This document shows, piece by piece, positions 1 to 11,339 of a stretch of 64,000 bases of DNA. The number at the start of each line of letters is the position of its first letter. The stretch's first letter is position 1. A model generated the notes under the pieces. It ran no database searches. It was not told the DNA's origin and was given only the letters and a program-made list of their open reading frames with translations. The translations under genes were made by a program, and so were the position numbers. This DNA is from Saccharum officinarum (Eukaryota > Streptophyta > Magnoliopsida > Poales > Poaceae): positions 124,001-188,000 of the forward strand of contig CM036160.1 of NCBI GenBank assembly GCA_020631735.1, given 5' to 3'.

Positions 1-90
1 TACGTGACTTGGCTATGAAAAAATAAAAAACAAAAAATAAAACTTTTAGCCATAGTATTTGGATTAGAATTTCTATAAATCTATTTAAAT

Positions 91-288
91 TAGGATTCCT
101 ACTCCATATTCGTCTAGACGCGAGCTATTCTAACTCATATGTAAATAAAGAAAGCGGAGCAAAGTAAAGAATGTAACTCTTATCCTTTTCTATTTGATTA
201 TTAAGAGTTCTATTTAGAGTACTCAGGATCTGAGGAATCTAAGATTAGGATTCCTACTCCATACTGGTCTAGACGCGAGCTATTCTAA
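91..288. repeat. 43-bp direct repeat, two copies
   Basis: A block of about 43 bp beginning TAGGATTCCTACTCC and containing TCTAGACGCGAGCTATTCTAA occurs at 91-133 and 246-288 with about three mismatches. The surrounding AT-rich sequence (1-640) has no recognisable exon. It lies downstream of the last visible PUX2 exon, so it is probably intronic. A weaker duplication of about 38 bp (CACCAA.AATGGAA.ATCAACA) is at 545-582 and 618-656. Confidence 0.6.
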
Positions 289-711
289 ATCGTATGAGCA
301 CGGGTTATATATATAAGTCCAGACAAAAGAAACTCTCCATTGTTCGGTAATTAGAGGGAGACGGACCAAAAATGGATGGACGAAAAAAAATGGCCAGAAA
401 TTTTGCCTCTATTATTAGGTATAGAAATTAGGTTCGTCCAGGTTGGACAAAAGAATGAACAAGTTAGAACCAGTGAATTACACACCAATTGCCAAATGAT
501 GAACAGTTCAAAGAGCAATACTACAGATGTTCAGTTTATGTAAATGTCACCAAAAATGGAATATCAACAAATTCTAGATCAAAACAATATGGATAACGAA
601 AAACGTAGTATATTCAAGTGCCACCAAGAATGGAACATCAACATATTATGAATCAAGAAAATAAGGGTACTGAAAAACATGACAAATTATTGGAAGACAC
701 AAGCATGGTAC

Positions 712-3021
712 CTCATACAGTGAACTAGTGGCCTCTCCTGGTAGGAATATGCCCTGAAGAATCATTCTATCTGGAAACTGAACTCGAATGACTGCTTGTT
801 TATACTTCTGTCGAGCAGCCAATGCCTGCTTCTCCTTGTAAGACTTTGGTATCAGCAATCGAGATTGTTCTAACCTTTCCCTCCTCATCTTTGCTTCATT
901 CCTTATCTCCTCACCACTAAGCTTGTAAAAAGAATCTGGTACATCATTTTGTGCCATAGAACTCCCAGGAACAGAGACAAATACCCGAATCTGTAGAGTT
1001 GACAACGCATACTGTAATCTTTTGGAGTTAAGTTTAATATCTTATTAATACATTTTGAAGATAGTTCATGGCAGGATAGCAAGCAACAACATACACAAAT
1101 CATAAAATGTACCAAAATAAACATCAGAAATGATCAATGGCATTGTAAACATGAATATCAGAGAACTAAAAGGACCTCCATATGTATTAATTAGTCAGTC
1201 CCATATGTGCATTTCTGATATCCCTTAATTTATAGTTAGTGTCCCACTAATACCTCCTTAAGAAATGGTTACACATTTTTTTGTGAACAGAAATGGTTAC
1301 ACATTTGGTAACACATACGATCTTCCCGGTACATGCCTTTACAATCTTGCACTGTTCAATGTTTATGCTAACAGCAAAATTTTTTTGAGATAATAGTTCA
1401 AAAGGGGAAATATGTTATAACTAGGATCTGTCTACCCAACAACCGAGTGTAAAACACTCAATTTTTTTTGGCCGTGCCCCTGCCCCGCCCTCCCCTCCTC
1501 CATCTCCGGCGGCTCCCCGCCGCCAAATCTGCCGCTGCCCACCGCTGCCACGCTAACCCAGCTTCGCTGGGCTATCACTACGACGCCCCCGCCTCGCCCT
1601 CCTCCATCTCCGGCGGTGGGGCAGCCGCCCACTGCTGCCACGCTAACCCGGCTTCGCCAGGCTCTCACCGTGACACCCCGCCCCGCCCTCCTCCTCCATC
1701 ACCGCCGGATCTGTCGCAGCCCACCGCTGCCACGCTAACCCGGCTTCACCGGGCTCTCAACGTGATGCCCCGCCCGTCCCTGCCCAACCGCCTTCCTCCA
1801 CCACCCGGCCAGCGGCGCCACCACCGCCTCGCCCCCACCACCCCCGCGCCCGCCACCACCGCCTGTCCGGCCTTCCCACCCCAGTTTTTTTTTTCTAAAC
1901 CCGCCAGAGTTGGAGAAGAAAGGGCACTCAACCCCAAACTCTAACCAAGCTAATCACAGGGCGCAAGAAATCAGTGTTGGATTGCTCCAAAACAACCGAG
2001 TGTTGTTTAGCATTTGTCGCATTTGTCTATATCTAACTACTATCTCTTAAGTCCTAATGAAGCTAACAGCGCAACGAAACAAGCCTAAAATTGGCAGTTC
2101 ACGTAAAAATGTCATGACATAATAAGTAAATCAAACAACCAAACTGTGCTGATTGATGGGAATGAAAGCTTTGTGTTACCTAGCCAATTAACACTAAAAC
2201 AAGCACATTAAATGCCTTATTACCAACCTAAACCCTCTGCTTACCTGCCGATCAATAGTCTTAGCACCCTCCTGCACGTCAGACACATTGCTGCAGCTCT
2301 CCTTGGCCTCAGCCTCCGCCTTCACTGGAGGCGCAGAGGGGTGTGCCCCCTCGAGCAGGAGGACGGCCCTCCTGATCCCGTTGAGCCTAGGGTCGCTAGG
2401 CACTTCGTCCATCACGGCGAAGGGCTCCCCGCCCTCATCCCCAACCGTGAAGCCGACGGCCTCCAGGAGCTCCACCCCGCCATCCCTGTCTGCCAGGGCC
2501 TCCTTGATCCGCGGGTTACCCAATCTCACCCGCCTGAACTTATCGTTGCCGGGCTCCCGGAGCAGGTTGCCCAGCAGGCGTTTGACCACCTCTACGGAGG
2601 CCGCGGGCGGAGGCGGGTCGGCGGCGAGGTACGCGGCGGCGCGCGCGCGGGCGCCCCCCGCCGACGCGAGGCAGCCGTCGAGATGCTCGGAGACGGCGAG
2701 CTCGGACAGGAACGCGTCTCCGCAGCTGGGGCACGCGACGGTGGCTGCGGCCGCGGTGCCGTTCGCGTCGGGGCGGCGGGAGGAGGAGACGAGGGGCGTG
2801 AAGGGGGTGAAATCGGTGGTTGAGGTGGGCGGGGGAGGTGGCGACGGCCGCTTAGGGGCGGGCCTGGGGTTTGGGCTAGGGTTTGAGGGGCGGGCAGCGG
2901 GGTGGGAGGAGGAGGGGGAGGGGCCGGAGCCGAGGACGTGGGAGGTGCCCTTGAAGGAGGAGGGGGTCCCGGACCCGGAGGAGGTGACCTTCTTCATGAA
3001 CTCCTTCATCTTGTCCTTCAT
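712..3021 (-). CDS. PUX2: PUX2-like plant UBX-domain protein, 5' part (two exons)
   Basis: Members of this family bind the AAA ATPase CDC48/p97 and act as adaptors in ubiquitin-dependent extraction. Exon 1 is 3021-2245, opening with ATG (MKDKMKEFMKKV), followed by a Pro/Ser-rich disordered stretch. A C2H2-type finger follows (CPSCGDAF...HLDGC), then a PUB/PUG domain (from SVEVVKRLLGNLLREP to PFAVMDE), which in this family contacts the CDC48 tail. The donor is CAG|GTAAGC at 2245/2244 and the acceptor is CTACAG|ATTCGG at 991/990. Exon 2 (990-712) begins IRVFVSVPGSS and carries a charged helix rich in Glu, Arg and Lys, then the start of the UBX domain (AVIRVQFPDRMILQG). It ends in phase at GAG|GTACCA. 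No further exon is visible in 1-711, so the rest of UBX lies off the left edge. The order finger-PUB-UBX matches Arabidopsis PUX2. The CDS is about 73% GC at its 5' end, usual for grass genes. Confidence 0.88.
1451..1990. repeat. GC-rich insertion with three ~90-bp tandem units in PUX2 intron 1
   Basis: The 13-bp string AACAACCGAGTGT occurs at 1438-1450 and 1991-2003 and brackets a C-rich block in an otherwise AT-rich intron. Inside it, a unit of about 90 bp containing CCGCTGCCACGCTAACCC is present three times, with that motif at about 1541, 1631 and 1723. The block begins with an inverted repeat (GAGTGT..ACACTC) and a T-run at 1463-1470. The long plus-strand open frame at 1468-1944 is a by-product of the C-rich composition. 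The bracketing repeat may be a target duplication, but the element type is not recognised. Confidence 0.55.
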
Positions 3022-3219
3022 CGTGGCGCCGGCGGCGGAGGAAGCGTGGGAGGCCGCGAACAGAGGGGATTGGGGGCGTGGAGGCGCTCACGCGGAGTAG
3101 ACGACTTGGTTGGAGTGGCACTGGTGGATCGTTGTCGCCGCGGGGACGAAGCAAACGAGGAAGAAATAGGAAAGAACGAAGTAGCAATAAAAGCGAGAGG
3201 GCGATACAGCTTGGTTGCA
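3022..3219 (-). promoter_or_regulatory. 5' flank / leader of PUX2
   Basis: About 200 bp of GC-rich sequence upstream of the PUX2 ATG, ending where a poly(T)-headed retroposon is inserted. It probably holds the PUX2 5' leader. No clear TATA box is seen, so the original promoter may lie partly on the far side of the insertion, beyond 4043. Confidence 0.35.
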
Positions 3220-3236
3220 ACGAAAATCGTTTGTCT

Positions 3237-4026
3237 TTTTTTTTTTTTTTTTGCGACGAAAGAAGAATTATATTATATGATAGCTGGGTACATCAACACA
3301 TTACAAGCACTCTGGATTACAAAATAGTACCCACGCTGTGAAAAGCACAACTCAAAACCTAACCTGTTAAAAGCTTTGCAGTATGGATGACCGCACAGGC
3401 AAACACTCGGCAAATGGCCTGAGAACAAATGCCCAACGAACAACGGCCAACATTCCTGTAGGCGGAATTGAGGAACTTCTTCTTTCTGGTGTCTTCCTTC
3501 TTCTTCTTTCTGCCACCGAAGAGTGAGGAAGACTGATCTGAAAATTATTCTCCCTAGTCCTTCATCGTGGCCAGATCTAACCACAACAAAACGGAGAAAA
3601 GACCGGAGAAATTATTCCATGACGGCGACATCATCTCCGCCTTGATGCCGTCGTCCGGAAACCAAAGTCTCCATGTCGTCATGTCGATGAAGATGCTGAC
3701 GCCGATGTCGTCGCCCTCATCTTCAACGGAGCCGCCATGGAGAAGACGATTCCACCCTTCTCCTTCACCGTCGACAGAGATGAGGAGAAGGAGGAGATAA
3801 AACTCCAGTACCAAGAAATTTGGCATGGAGAGACGCTAACCCTAATGACTCGATTTACTGGGAAAAACTTATTAAAAACAATGGATCCCCACTCCCTTCA
3901 GCCCCCGGCGAGATGCCGGAGGAGAAGGGAGGGGGACCAGCGGTGGTGGACGACGGGGGCGGCTGCTGCTGCGGCGGCGGCGGCGCTAGGGCTCTTCAGC
4001 GTGTACACTAGTCTGTACGTATGGCC
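3237..4026 (-). mobile_element. 790-bp poly(A)-tailed retroposon with perfect 17-bp target duplication
   Basis: ACGAAAATCGTTTGTCT occurs at 3220-3236 and again at 4027-4043. The inserted block starts on the plus strand with a T-run (to 3252), so on the minus strand it ends in poly(A), the mark of LINE-driven retroposition. Read on the minus strand it opens with a GCC-rich leader-like stretch (about 4010-3900) and ends CTTCTTTCGTCGC before the A-tail. No long ORF or tRNA-like promoter boxes were recognised. It could be a processed copy of a host transcript or a non-autonomous LINE derivative. It sits about 200 bp upstream of the PUX2 start codon. Confidence 0.75.
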
Positions 4027-4188
4027 ACGAAAATCGTTTGTCTGTGCGGTTGTACTTGTGCCTACTGGAGGAGTAGCTGCCAAGGCATCTTCGCTACTAG
4101 ACTGTATGGCGGGCCGCAATACCTTGCTGGGCTGCACGGGTTGGTTCACGGTCAAAATGGGCCTCTCGCGTTTCTCACGCAGCAGTAA

Positions 4189-4428
4189 GGCCTGTTTGTT
4201 TCCGGCGGTCGCGTTTGCCAAAATTTTTCAGTCCGTCACGTCGAATCTTTGAACAAATGCATGAAGCATTAAATATAGATAAAAAATAAAACTAATTACA
4301 CAGTTTAGACGAAATGGACGAGACAAATCTTTTAAGCCTAATTAGACCATGATTGAACAATATTTACCAAATAACAACGAAACTGCTACAATAGCGTTTC
4401 GCCAAAAATTTTACCAACTAGACAGCCC
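4189..4428. mobile_element. Tourist/Harbinger-like MITE, degraded
   Basis: The left end is TAA|GGCCTGTTTG. The interior has the motifs AAAATTTTTCAG, AACTAATTACACAGTTT and GACGAGACAAATCTTTTAAGCC, and is plainly related to the better preserved MITE at 51994-52267 (shared interior AACTAATTGCACAGTTT and GAGACGAAC). The right end (CTAGACAGCCC) is only a weak inverted match and the TTA-type target duplication is not intact. Confidence 0.55.
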
Positions 4429-4737
4429 TCAGCCAAAATCACGAGAAAAGCCTGCCGAACACCTTAGTGAACGCGCGTCCGCCGGCCGCCCACAACAGGA
4501 TACGTGGAAAAAAACTGCACGATGGGAAATCGCCAACGCAGCATCCGAGCCGCGTTCGCTTATCGCGGAACAAACATGCCTTAAGCACATCGGAAGCCAC
4601 GACGGCAACGCAAGCCATGGATGGCATTCACATCTTCTAACATCAGACACAACTGAAAATTCATTGTTGGCTTGTTCCTAAGTTGCTGTTTGGTTCAAGC
4701 TTTGTGATGGTAACAGTAGTGTAATGCGAAAAGACTA
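4429..4737. other. Intergenic, nothing recognised
   Basis: No gene, RNA or repeat could be supported here. Short open frames on both strands lack family features. Confidence 0.5.
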
Positions 4738-5424
4738 GTGTCTAGACATCCGGATGGTTGCGCGCGTATGGACGTCCGCGCCTACTCTGCCCTGGTCTCT
4801 CGGTTTCGCATGCCGCCCACGCCTCCTCCTCACATTGACACCGCCAACAATCCTATATCTGAGTCTACTTTTGCAACACTCAGATGAAACAATTACAACG
4901 TACATCTAAAACAGATGAAACATTTGGAACATATATTTGGAACATGTGTACTTGCAACATGTGTCTAAAACAGATGAAATATTTTAAACAAACTCTTGGA
5001 ACATACGTGTATAACCATTACAACATATGCAATATCCGAAAACTATCATTGTAACATCCATATGAAACATCTGAAACATATCTCTGAAATACTTCAAACA
5101 TGCATTTTGCACAAAGCGAAGGTCGGGACCGGTCGATTCTAGATGTCGGGATGGGAGCCGGCGGCGAGCTACGGCGCATGAGCGCCACCAACACCAGCAT
5201 CAGCGGCAGCGCGCGAGCACCACCATCGTCAGCACCACTAGCACCGGCCTTGGCTCAGCCGGGCAAGCGGCGCGCACAACGGGTGGGAGCAGGCCGCGCG
5301 TACGACGAGAGGGAGGGAGCGAGGCAGAGTGGGCAGTAGCAGCGAATGCGGAGTGGGATGGGAGGCGCGACATGTAGCGCAGGTGAGCGACGCGGGTGGA
5401 TCAGTCCGTCCGTCGGACGGACAC
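4738..5424. mobile_element. Possible non-autonomous DNA transposon
   Basis: The ends form an imperfect inverted pair: GTGTCTAGACATCCGGATGG on the left and, reading inward from the right end, GTGTCCGTCCGACGGACGG. The left third (4860-5100) is a degenerate tandem array of GAAACAT/GGAACAT/CAACAT phrases spaced about 20-35 bp apart. The right part is GC-rich. No transposase frame is present. Target duplications were not convincing. Confidence 0.35.
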
Positions 5425-7413
5425 CCGTGGCTTTATCATTATCCTATAATGTAATCAGCTCACGCTGCTATCTGTTAGTGTTAGTGTAGACGGGTTTTTT
5501 GTTTGGCTCGCAAGCGAAGACGGAGGGAGATGTGCGGGGCGCAGTTGATCAATTAATAACTCCGGGCGATGTAGGAATAAATTTAGGAGGGGCTAAAACG
5601 GCGTCGGCATGCCCGCCGGGCGCCGGCCGCCAGCCCGCTTGCCCGCCCACCCACCGCGCCTGGTTGCCCGCTCATTGCTCGTCAGATGCGCCTGGCGCTG
5701 CCTGGCTGCTCGATAGCTCCCCACTCTTCTGAGACCCTGCGTGCCACGTCGTTGGAGTCGCACGCCACGCCTAAAGCCGTCGCTCGATGGGTTGGGGACG
5801 GGCACGGTGTATTGGGAACTTGGGACATTTCTTTCACTTATTGGACTTTAGACTAGGCTTTGCCTGGATAATCCTATCTCTATAGATCTGACCCAATTAG
5901 CAAGAAAAGAGATCCAGCAAATCTCAGCCCCTCCAATGTACATCTATGGCTGAAATTTCAGGCAACAGCTCTAGGAGGTTCGTTGCTCGCGAGTGGTAGG
6001 GGAGGCTTCCAGTTGAAGGACTGTGGTAACAAAATTTTATTTCCACTAAACATGTTCTTGTGAAGTTGTGATAATAAAGGCACTTGCCAAACAACCATAT
6101 CATATACCCATTGAACACAGGCTTAAAATACCAACTGTAAGCACACCCAGACAATCCAAATTGACGCTATGTTGACTATTAAGGATGAACTAAGGTTAAA
6201 AAAAAGTCATAATATACTTCTAGAGTTTTAGTTCACTTTCCATCTGATATAAACCTCTCTTGACAAAATAACATGTATGCCTTAATACTCCTAAACATTA
6301 CAACTTTACTATCATAGTCCAGCAAGTAGCACAAGTTTTCATAAAAAAAAAAACAGTCAAGCCATCATGCTAGAACAATGCAGTAATATTTTGACAAGCA
6401 ATCTAGCACATCTCATTACGCTGAAGTCAAACTGAAAACTCAATTCATTGACAATGAAAACTAAATTCTTCTCTGCAATGTCATGTATCAATCCAACCAT
6501 AGTTCAAATGCAAGAACCTACCACAAATCATATCATACTGCAAGCAACCATTCCATGACACCTAGGCTTATTAAGGGCACACAGACAAGGGAAAACTTCA
6601 ATATCACTTGATTTCTTCTTTTGGTAGTACAACAGAGTGATAATCAACTTCCAGTTCACAAGAAAAGTGTAAACAAAATTCTACTTTCACTGAACATGTT
6701 TGTGTAATAGTAATGGCAACTAACAACCAAAAATCACATATTCATTGAACTGAACCTTAAACTACCAACTTGAATCTTTGCTGAGATGCTGACACATAAC
6801 AGATGAGCCCTAAGCAATTCCTATAAACCACCCTTAACGAAATAACCTGCGTACTTGATGATAAAAAACAAATAACTAAGTTTATACTAGTATATAATCC
6901 AGGAAGTCAGAACAGATTAAAGTAATACATAATTCTGTACTCAAGCAGTATGCTAGAACAATTCAGCAATAATCCAGTAGCACACCATCATACTCAAACA
7001 AGAAACTGCAACAGAATCAAGGTTCTGGGATTCAAATGAAAAAAAACGGACCTGACCGAAATGGGTGAATCTCGGAAAATTCGGACCGGAATTCACTTGT
7101 TTTGACCAGTCAAAATGCACAGATCAGGAATAGGTCCAGGAGACGCCACCACCCGCAACATTGCAAATATCATCATCATAACTAGCACGCGGCAACAAGA
7201 GGAAAATAGCACTGACTAAATCGCTCTCAGCAGCAGTTAACTATTACACATCACCCACCATTGGATGTACAGAAACCCATCTAGATTACTGAGAGTACTC
7301 TCTAACCGATGCTATTTAACCCACTGCAAAAGTTAGTGCAGAACTCAATTTGATGAGCCAGGCCACTCCCAAACCTTGCAACCATTACCATCACACGATT
7401 CAACGTGCGTGGT
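5425..7413. repeat. Intergenic spacer with diverged tandem duplication
   Basis: Two related stretches lie at about 5995-6430 and 6640-7010. They share CTTCCAGTT, then CAAAATT.TA.TTTC.CT (ending AACATGT), then CATATTCATTGAAC-like text, TTAAA.TACCAACT, and further on TATGCTAGAACAAT.CAG. They read as one segment of about 400 bp duplicated long ago. The right end of the spacer (about 7030-7413) is the expected 3' UTR region of the minus-strand HMGA gene. Nothing else was recognised. Confidence 0.45.
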
Positions 7414-8533
7414 TTAAGACTCAGACGGCTTCCCAACCGCTGCAGGGCTCACCTTGGGGGGCCGTCCACGCCCACGCTTGACAGGTACAGCACTGGCATC
7501 AGCAACAACGCCGGGAGCTGCAGCAGGCTCACCACTGGGATCTTCCACGGCGACCTTGGCCTTCTTGGGTGGGCGCCCACGGCCACGGCCACGTGGGCTG
7601 AGCATGCCACTGGTGGCCCAGTCGGTGGCCGCAGCGATGGGGTCCTTGGGCTTGGGGGGGCGTCCGCGCCCACGCTTCACAGGCACAGGCACGGCATTGG
7701 CATCAGCGGTGACAACGGAAGCCGCAGTGGGAGCTGAGTCCTCGGCGACGGGGTTCTTGGGTTTCGGCGGACGTCCGCGCCCGCGCTTGACAGGCACGGC
7801 AGCCGCATCAGCGCCGGCGACGGGAGCTGTAGCCGGCTCACCACTGGAGCCCTCGGGAACGGGGTCCTTGGGCTTCGGGGGCCGTCCGCGTCCCCGCTTG
7901 GTAGGGACAGGGTTGACATCAGCAGCGATAACGGGAGCTGAAGCAGGCACGGCAATGTCATCAGCGTCGAGGACGATAGGGGGAGCAAGCCGCTCATCGT
8001 CATCGAAGTCGAGGAAGAAGGAAGTGGGGTCGAACATGCCAGCAGAGTCGTCCTCGGCGGCGGCGGCGGCGGCGGCGGGGTCCTTGTGCCCATCGGTGGG
8101 CAGCGGGAGGCTTCCTCCTCCTCCTCCTCCTCCTCCTCCTCCTCCTCCTCGTCGGGGAGGAGGTAGTTGTTACTGAGGAAGGCGAGCTCGCCGGTGGCCT
8201 TCATGCGGGCGAGGTGACCGGTGAGGACGGCGTTGTGCTGGACCGGTAGGCTGGAGCCGTACCTGCCCTTGATGTAGTCCGAGATCGCAGTCTTGTTGGA
8301 GCCGTTCTCGAGTCCCAGCGCGCGGATTGCCTCCACGATCATCTGCGGGAGCGAGCGGCCGCAACACGGGTCGAGACGGTGGGCGTGCCCGCGAGCAGCA
8401 CAGGGCAGATTAAAAAAAATTACCACGGATAGATTGGCGGCGGAAACAAAATGTAATGGGAGAATCATACCTCAGGGTAGGACGGGAGCGGGGGCGGAGG
8501 CGGGGGAGGGGCGGCGCCGTCTTCGCCGGCCAT
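7414..8533 (-). CDS. HMGA-type architectural DNA-binding protein (H15 domain plus AT-hooks), reading frame broken
   Basis: Plant HMGA (HMG-Y-related) proteins bind AT-rich DNA in chromatin. Exon 1 is 8533-8471 (21 codons, MAGEDG then a proline run, ending SYPE) with donor GAG|GTATGA. Exon 2 runs 8342-7414 after acceptor CCGCAG. It begins with the linker-histone-like H15 fold (MIVEAIRALG...YIKGRYGSSLPVQHNAVLTGHL...NNYLLPD), then a run of 14 Glu codons. The AT-hook half is in a different frame: it is open from about 8110 and contains five RGRP cores, four KRGRGRPPK and one RGRGRGRPPKKAK, ending GKPSES and TAA. The frames meet near 8100-8150, beside the GAG repeat, where no splice signals are evident. 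A small indel, from repeat slippage or sequencing, therefore separates the halves. Family members usually have four hooks, so one unit looks duplicated. Confidence 0.85.
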
Positions 8534-9177
8534 GGATGCGGCGGCTCGTTGCGCGTGAGTGGGGGTTTGGAGAGAGGATTTGGGGTTTTGGCTGGGTCGG
8601 TGAAGGCGACGGACGGGACGGGGAAGACGAGACGAGAGCAGAGAAGGGCTGCTCCGTGCTGCACAGGGGAGGGTTTACATCAGGTGTGTTGACGTACTAC
8701 ACCGACTTGGGTCTAAGACTATGGCAGTGGGTATGGCAGTGGGTATCTAATACGATACTCTAAAACTTTAGAGTACGAATATAGAGTAAAAACTATTAAC
8801 TAGGTACTCTAAAACGATACTCTATCCTTTCTCTCACCTATATTTAGAGTTGTACTGTGCTTACTCTATACTTTATAGTGGCGGCCTCACTAGCTAAACA
8901 AGGAAAAAATATATAATATCACAAAAAAATCCAAATTAAATTTTGATTCATCATTAAATTCGTCTCAATAAATCCTTCAAAACTAGATCACACATGGATA
9001 TATTTAGATAAAGTGACAAGTGGTCCACAGTGGATAGAGTGGATAGAGGATGGTATAGAGGATGGATGGCGCGGAAGAATTGAGTATAGAGGAGAGAATC
9101 TTGCTGACGTAAACGTATAGAGGATGAATATAGATGTCCATGAGTGCGAGTAGTCTAACAAGCTTTGAGTCGAGGCC
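8534..9177. other. 5' flank of the HMGA gene and AT-rich spacer
   Basis: GC-rich leader sequence lies next to the ATG, then AT-rich DNA. A near-perfect inverted repeat, TACTCTAAA/TTTAGAGTA, sits at about 8756-8775, and TACTCTAAAA/ACTCTAT phrases recur up to about 8870. GTATAGAGGATG phrases recur at 9050-9130. These could belong to an unrecognised MITE. No gene is visible. Confidence 0.35.
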
Positions 9178-9277
9178 NNNNNNNNNNNNNNNNNNNNNNN
9201 NNNNNNNNNNNNNNNNNNNNNNNNNNNNNNNNNNNNNNNNNNNNNNNNNNNNNNNNNNNNNNNNNNNNNNNNNNNNN
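9178..9277. other. Assembly gap, 100 N
   Basis: Exactly 100 N, the usual placeholder for a gap of unknown size. The Tekay-like LTR that starts on its right side lacks its first ~1.4 kb, which may lie in the gap. Alternatively the two sides may not be adjacent. Confidence 0.99.
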
Positions 9278-9439
9278 TGCTGTTGTTGATCGAGTATAGA
9301 CGGTGAGCAATTCGTTGGAGATCAAGAGTTTTACTACGAACAAGATCACCAGGACCAGTTTGAGCAAGGCAAGTATAGCATGGGATTATCCTTGTGTCCC
9401 TATTCACATTAAGCAAATAATATCATTATGCATATATTC
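9278..9439 (+). mobile_element. Tekay-like LTR, left piece (split by the KH element)
   Basis: This 162-bp stretch aligns with 28670-28825 of the full-length element's LTR (ATTCGTTGGAGATCAAGAG, AGCAAGGCAAGTATAGCATG). It breaks off at TATTC where the non-autonomous element is inserted and resumes at 18575 after a second TATTC. Its 5' part is missing at the N gap. Confidence 0.85.
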
Positions 9440-11339
9440 TGTCACACCCGGTTTTCTAAAGAACAAAACCAGGCTAATCATATGTGTGCCCAGGAAGTCC
9501 ACACATATGCCAGAATGAAAAAGTATCAGAAAACAATGTTATTATATACGTATACATAGCTATATTAACACTTACATCAGAGTATCGCGGAACGGTGACT
9601 AAACTTCGGGCTCCATTCTTCTCAGGGACGGCTGACTGGGGTAACATTGCCTAGCACTTCTACTAATCTTCTGGAAACTCACTACACCTTTGTTCTTCTT
9701 CCGAGTAGCATCTTACTACACACTGGAGTGTTGGGGAAATAGCAAGAGTGAGTCCATGTCGAACTCAACAAGTACAACACAGGGTTCATGAGGCTCAAAA
9801 GGCTAGACACTGTTTGACTGCGTTAGCTTTTAATCATCATTATATTAGCAATTGAGTAGCATCAAGATAATCCACTTCCCATTAATGAATCAATTGATCA
9901 TTGTAATAAGGATAATGAATAGCATTAACATGAGCATAATAATAACAACAGTAATTAAGCGTGATATAACAATGGTGATCATCTATCTGTAATGTTCCAA
10001 GGCCGCTCGTATCCGTGAGCACGGCTAGTATACCAGTTTTTAACTCTGCGCAGAGGTGTACACTTTCACTGTGAGTCATGATTTCCAAATGCATGGGTTT
10101 GCAAGGCCCAGAACATGAAAAACCATATAAGCCACTCAAGAGTTCGTCTAACAAGTTAAGGGCCATTAGATTCACTCGGCAGGCAGATGTAGAACCCCCT
10201 TCCCTGTGGCACAACAACCGCAGCCTATACACACTAGGCCAGGGGCTCGCACTACACCCAAAGTGTCAAGCCATTCTTACGCCATTTAAGGTAACCACTA
10301 ACAAGCTAGAAAAGGTCTCTTGAACAACTAAAGCCAGAGCATATAGCCCTCACAGCTGTACTGTATGTCCGGATGATCACGTACAGATAAGTCCTTATGG
10401 AGAGAAACTAGAGCAACAAATATAACCCCTTGCTCTAGCCCCCTTTTCAACAATAGTAAAATTCATCTTAATGGTTGATTGCATAATCCATTAGTCAAAT
10501 TACAAGATCATTGTTCATAATTAAGCACTAGCAGTAGCTACCCAAATGCACAACCCATAGGTGACAAGGAACAAAGATATCAATAGCTAAGTTATAATCT
10601 CTATGGTTGTCAAGGAAGACACATGCATATGTATGATAATTTCAGTGAATAGACAACAAGATGGTCCCATGTTATACTTGCCTTGATCAAATTCTCCGAT
10701 AGATACTGCTGGTCCGGCTCAAAATAATACTCCTAATCGTCGTAGTACTGCTCACCGTCTAAATTCGATCACCAAAGCATCAACATACAAACATTCCGAG
10801 CAAACATACACGAAGCAAACAAAAGATACAATTAGAACAGTACACCAACAATAGAAAAACATTTAGGAAAGCTTACAAAACTATTCACACGTTGCTACGA
10901 TCACACAACGTAAAGATCACGAAATTCGGATTTAAAACGTGAAAGTTATGAATTTTCTAAGATTTCCTATAGATAAATAATTACTTAAATATAAACTCGA
11001 AAATTAATTGTCACAAACCTACTGTACAATACTACCAACATGTAGAGCTTGCAAATACAAACCTAACGCAATTTGAACGGGTCAAATCGGAGTCAAAACG
11101 GAGAAGATATGGCCTAATCAAGATAGTATGTATATACGTATTTCTATCGTATTTCGGGATTTGTTTTACTAAAGAAAAACGGCCATAATACCTGCATGAC
11201 GTGATGATGAGGTCATCAAACCATCAAGTAATTGGAGCAGGGGCAGCACGCACGGTTCCTGGCTAGTGGTGCACGGCCGGCATCTGGATCATCCTCTTCA
11301 CCACATCATAATGCAAATGCTCCTTGTACTCCAATGCAT

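Noticed and set aside
1468..1944. 158-codon Pro/Ala/His-rich plus frame
   Set aside because: Product of the C-rich tandem repeat in the PUX2 intron, with no domain or splice context.
2212..3100. Plus-strand open frames of 203 and 270 codons
   Set aside because: They lie antisense to PUX2 exon 1, which has clear finger and PUB domains. High GC makes the opposite strand open by chance.
7454..8176. Plus-strand 240-codon frame with repeated GGRPRPRLTGT
   Set aside because: It is the reverse-strand reading of the AT-hook repeats of the HMGA gene.
8700..9140. MITE with TACTCTAAA/TTTAGAGTA arms
   Set aside because: The short inverted repeat is local. No matching outer ends or target duplication were found.
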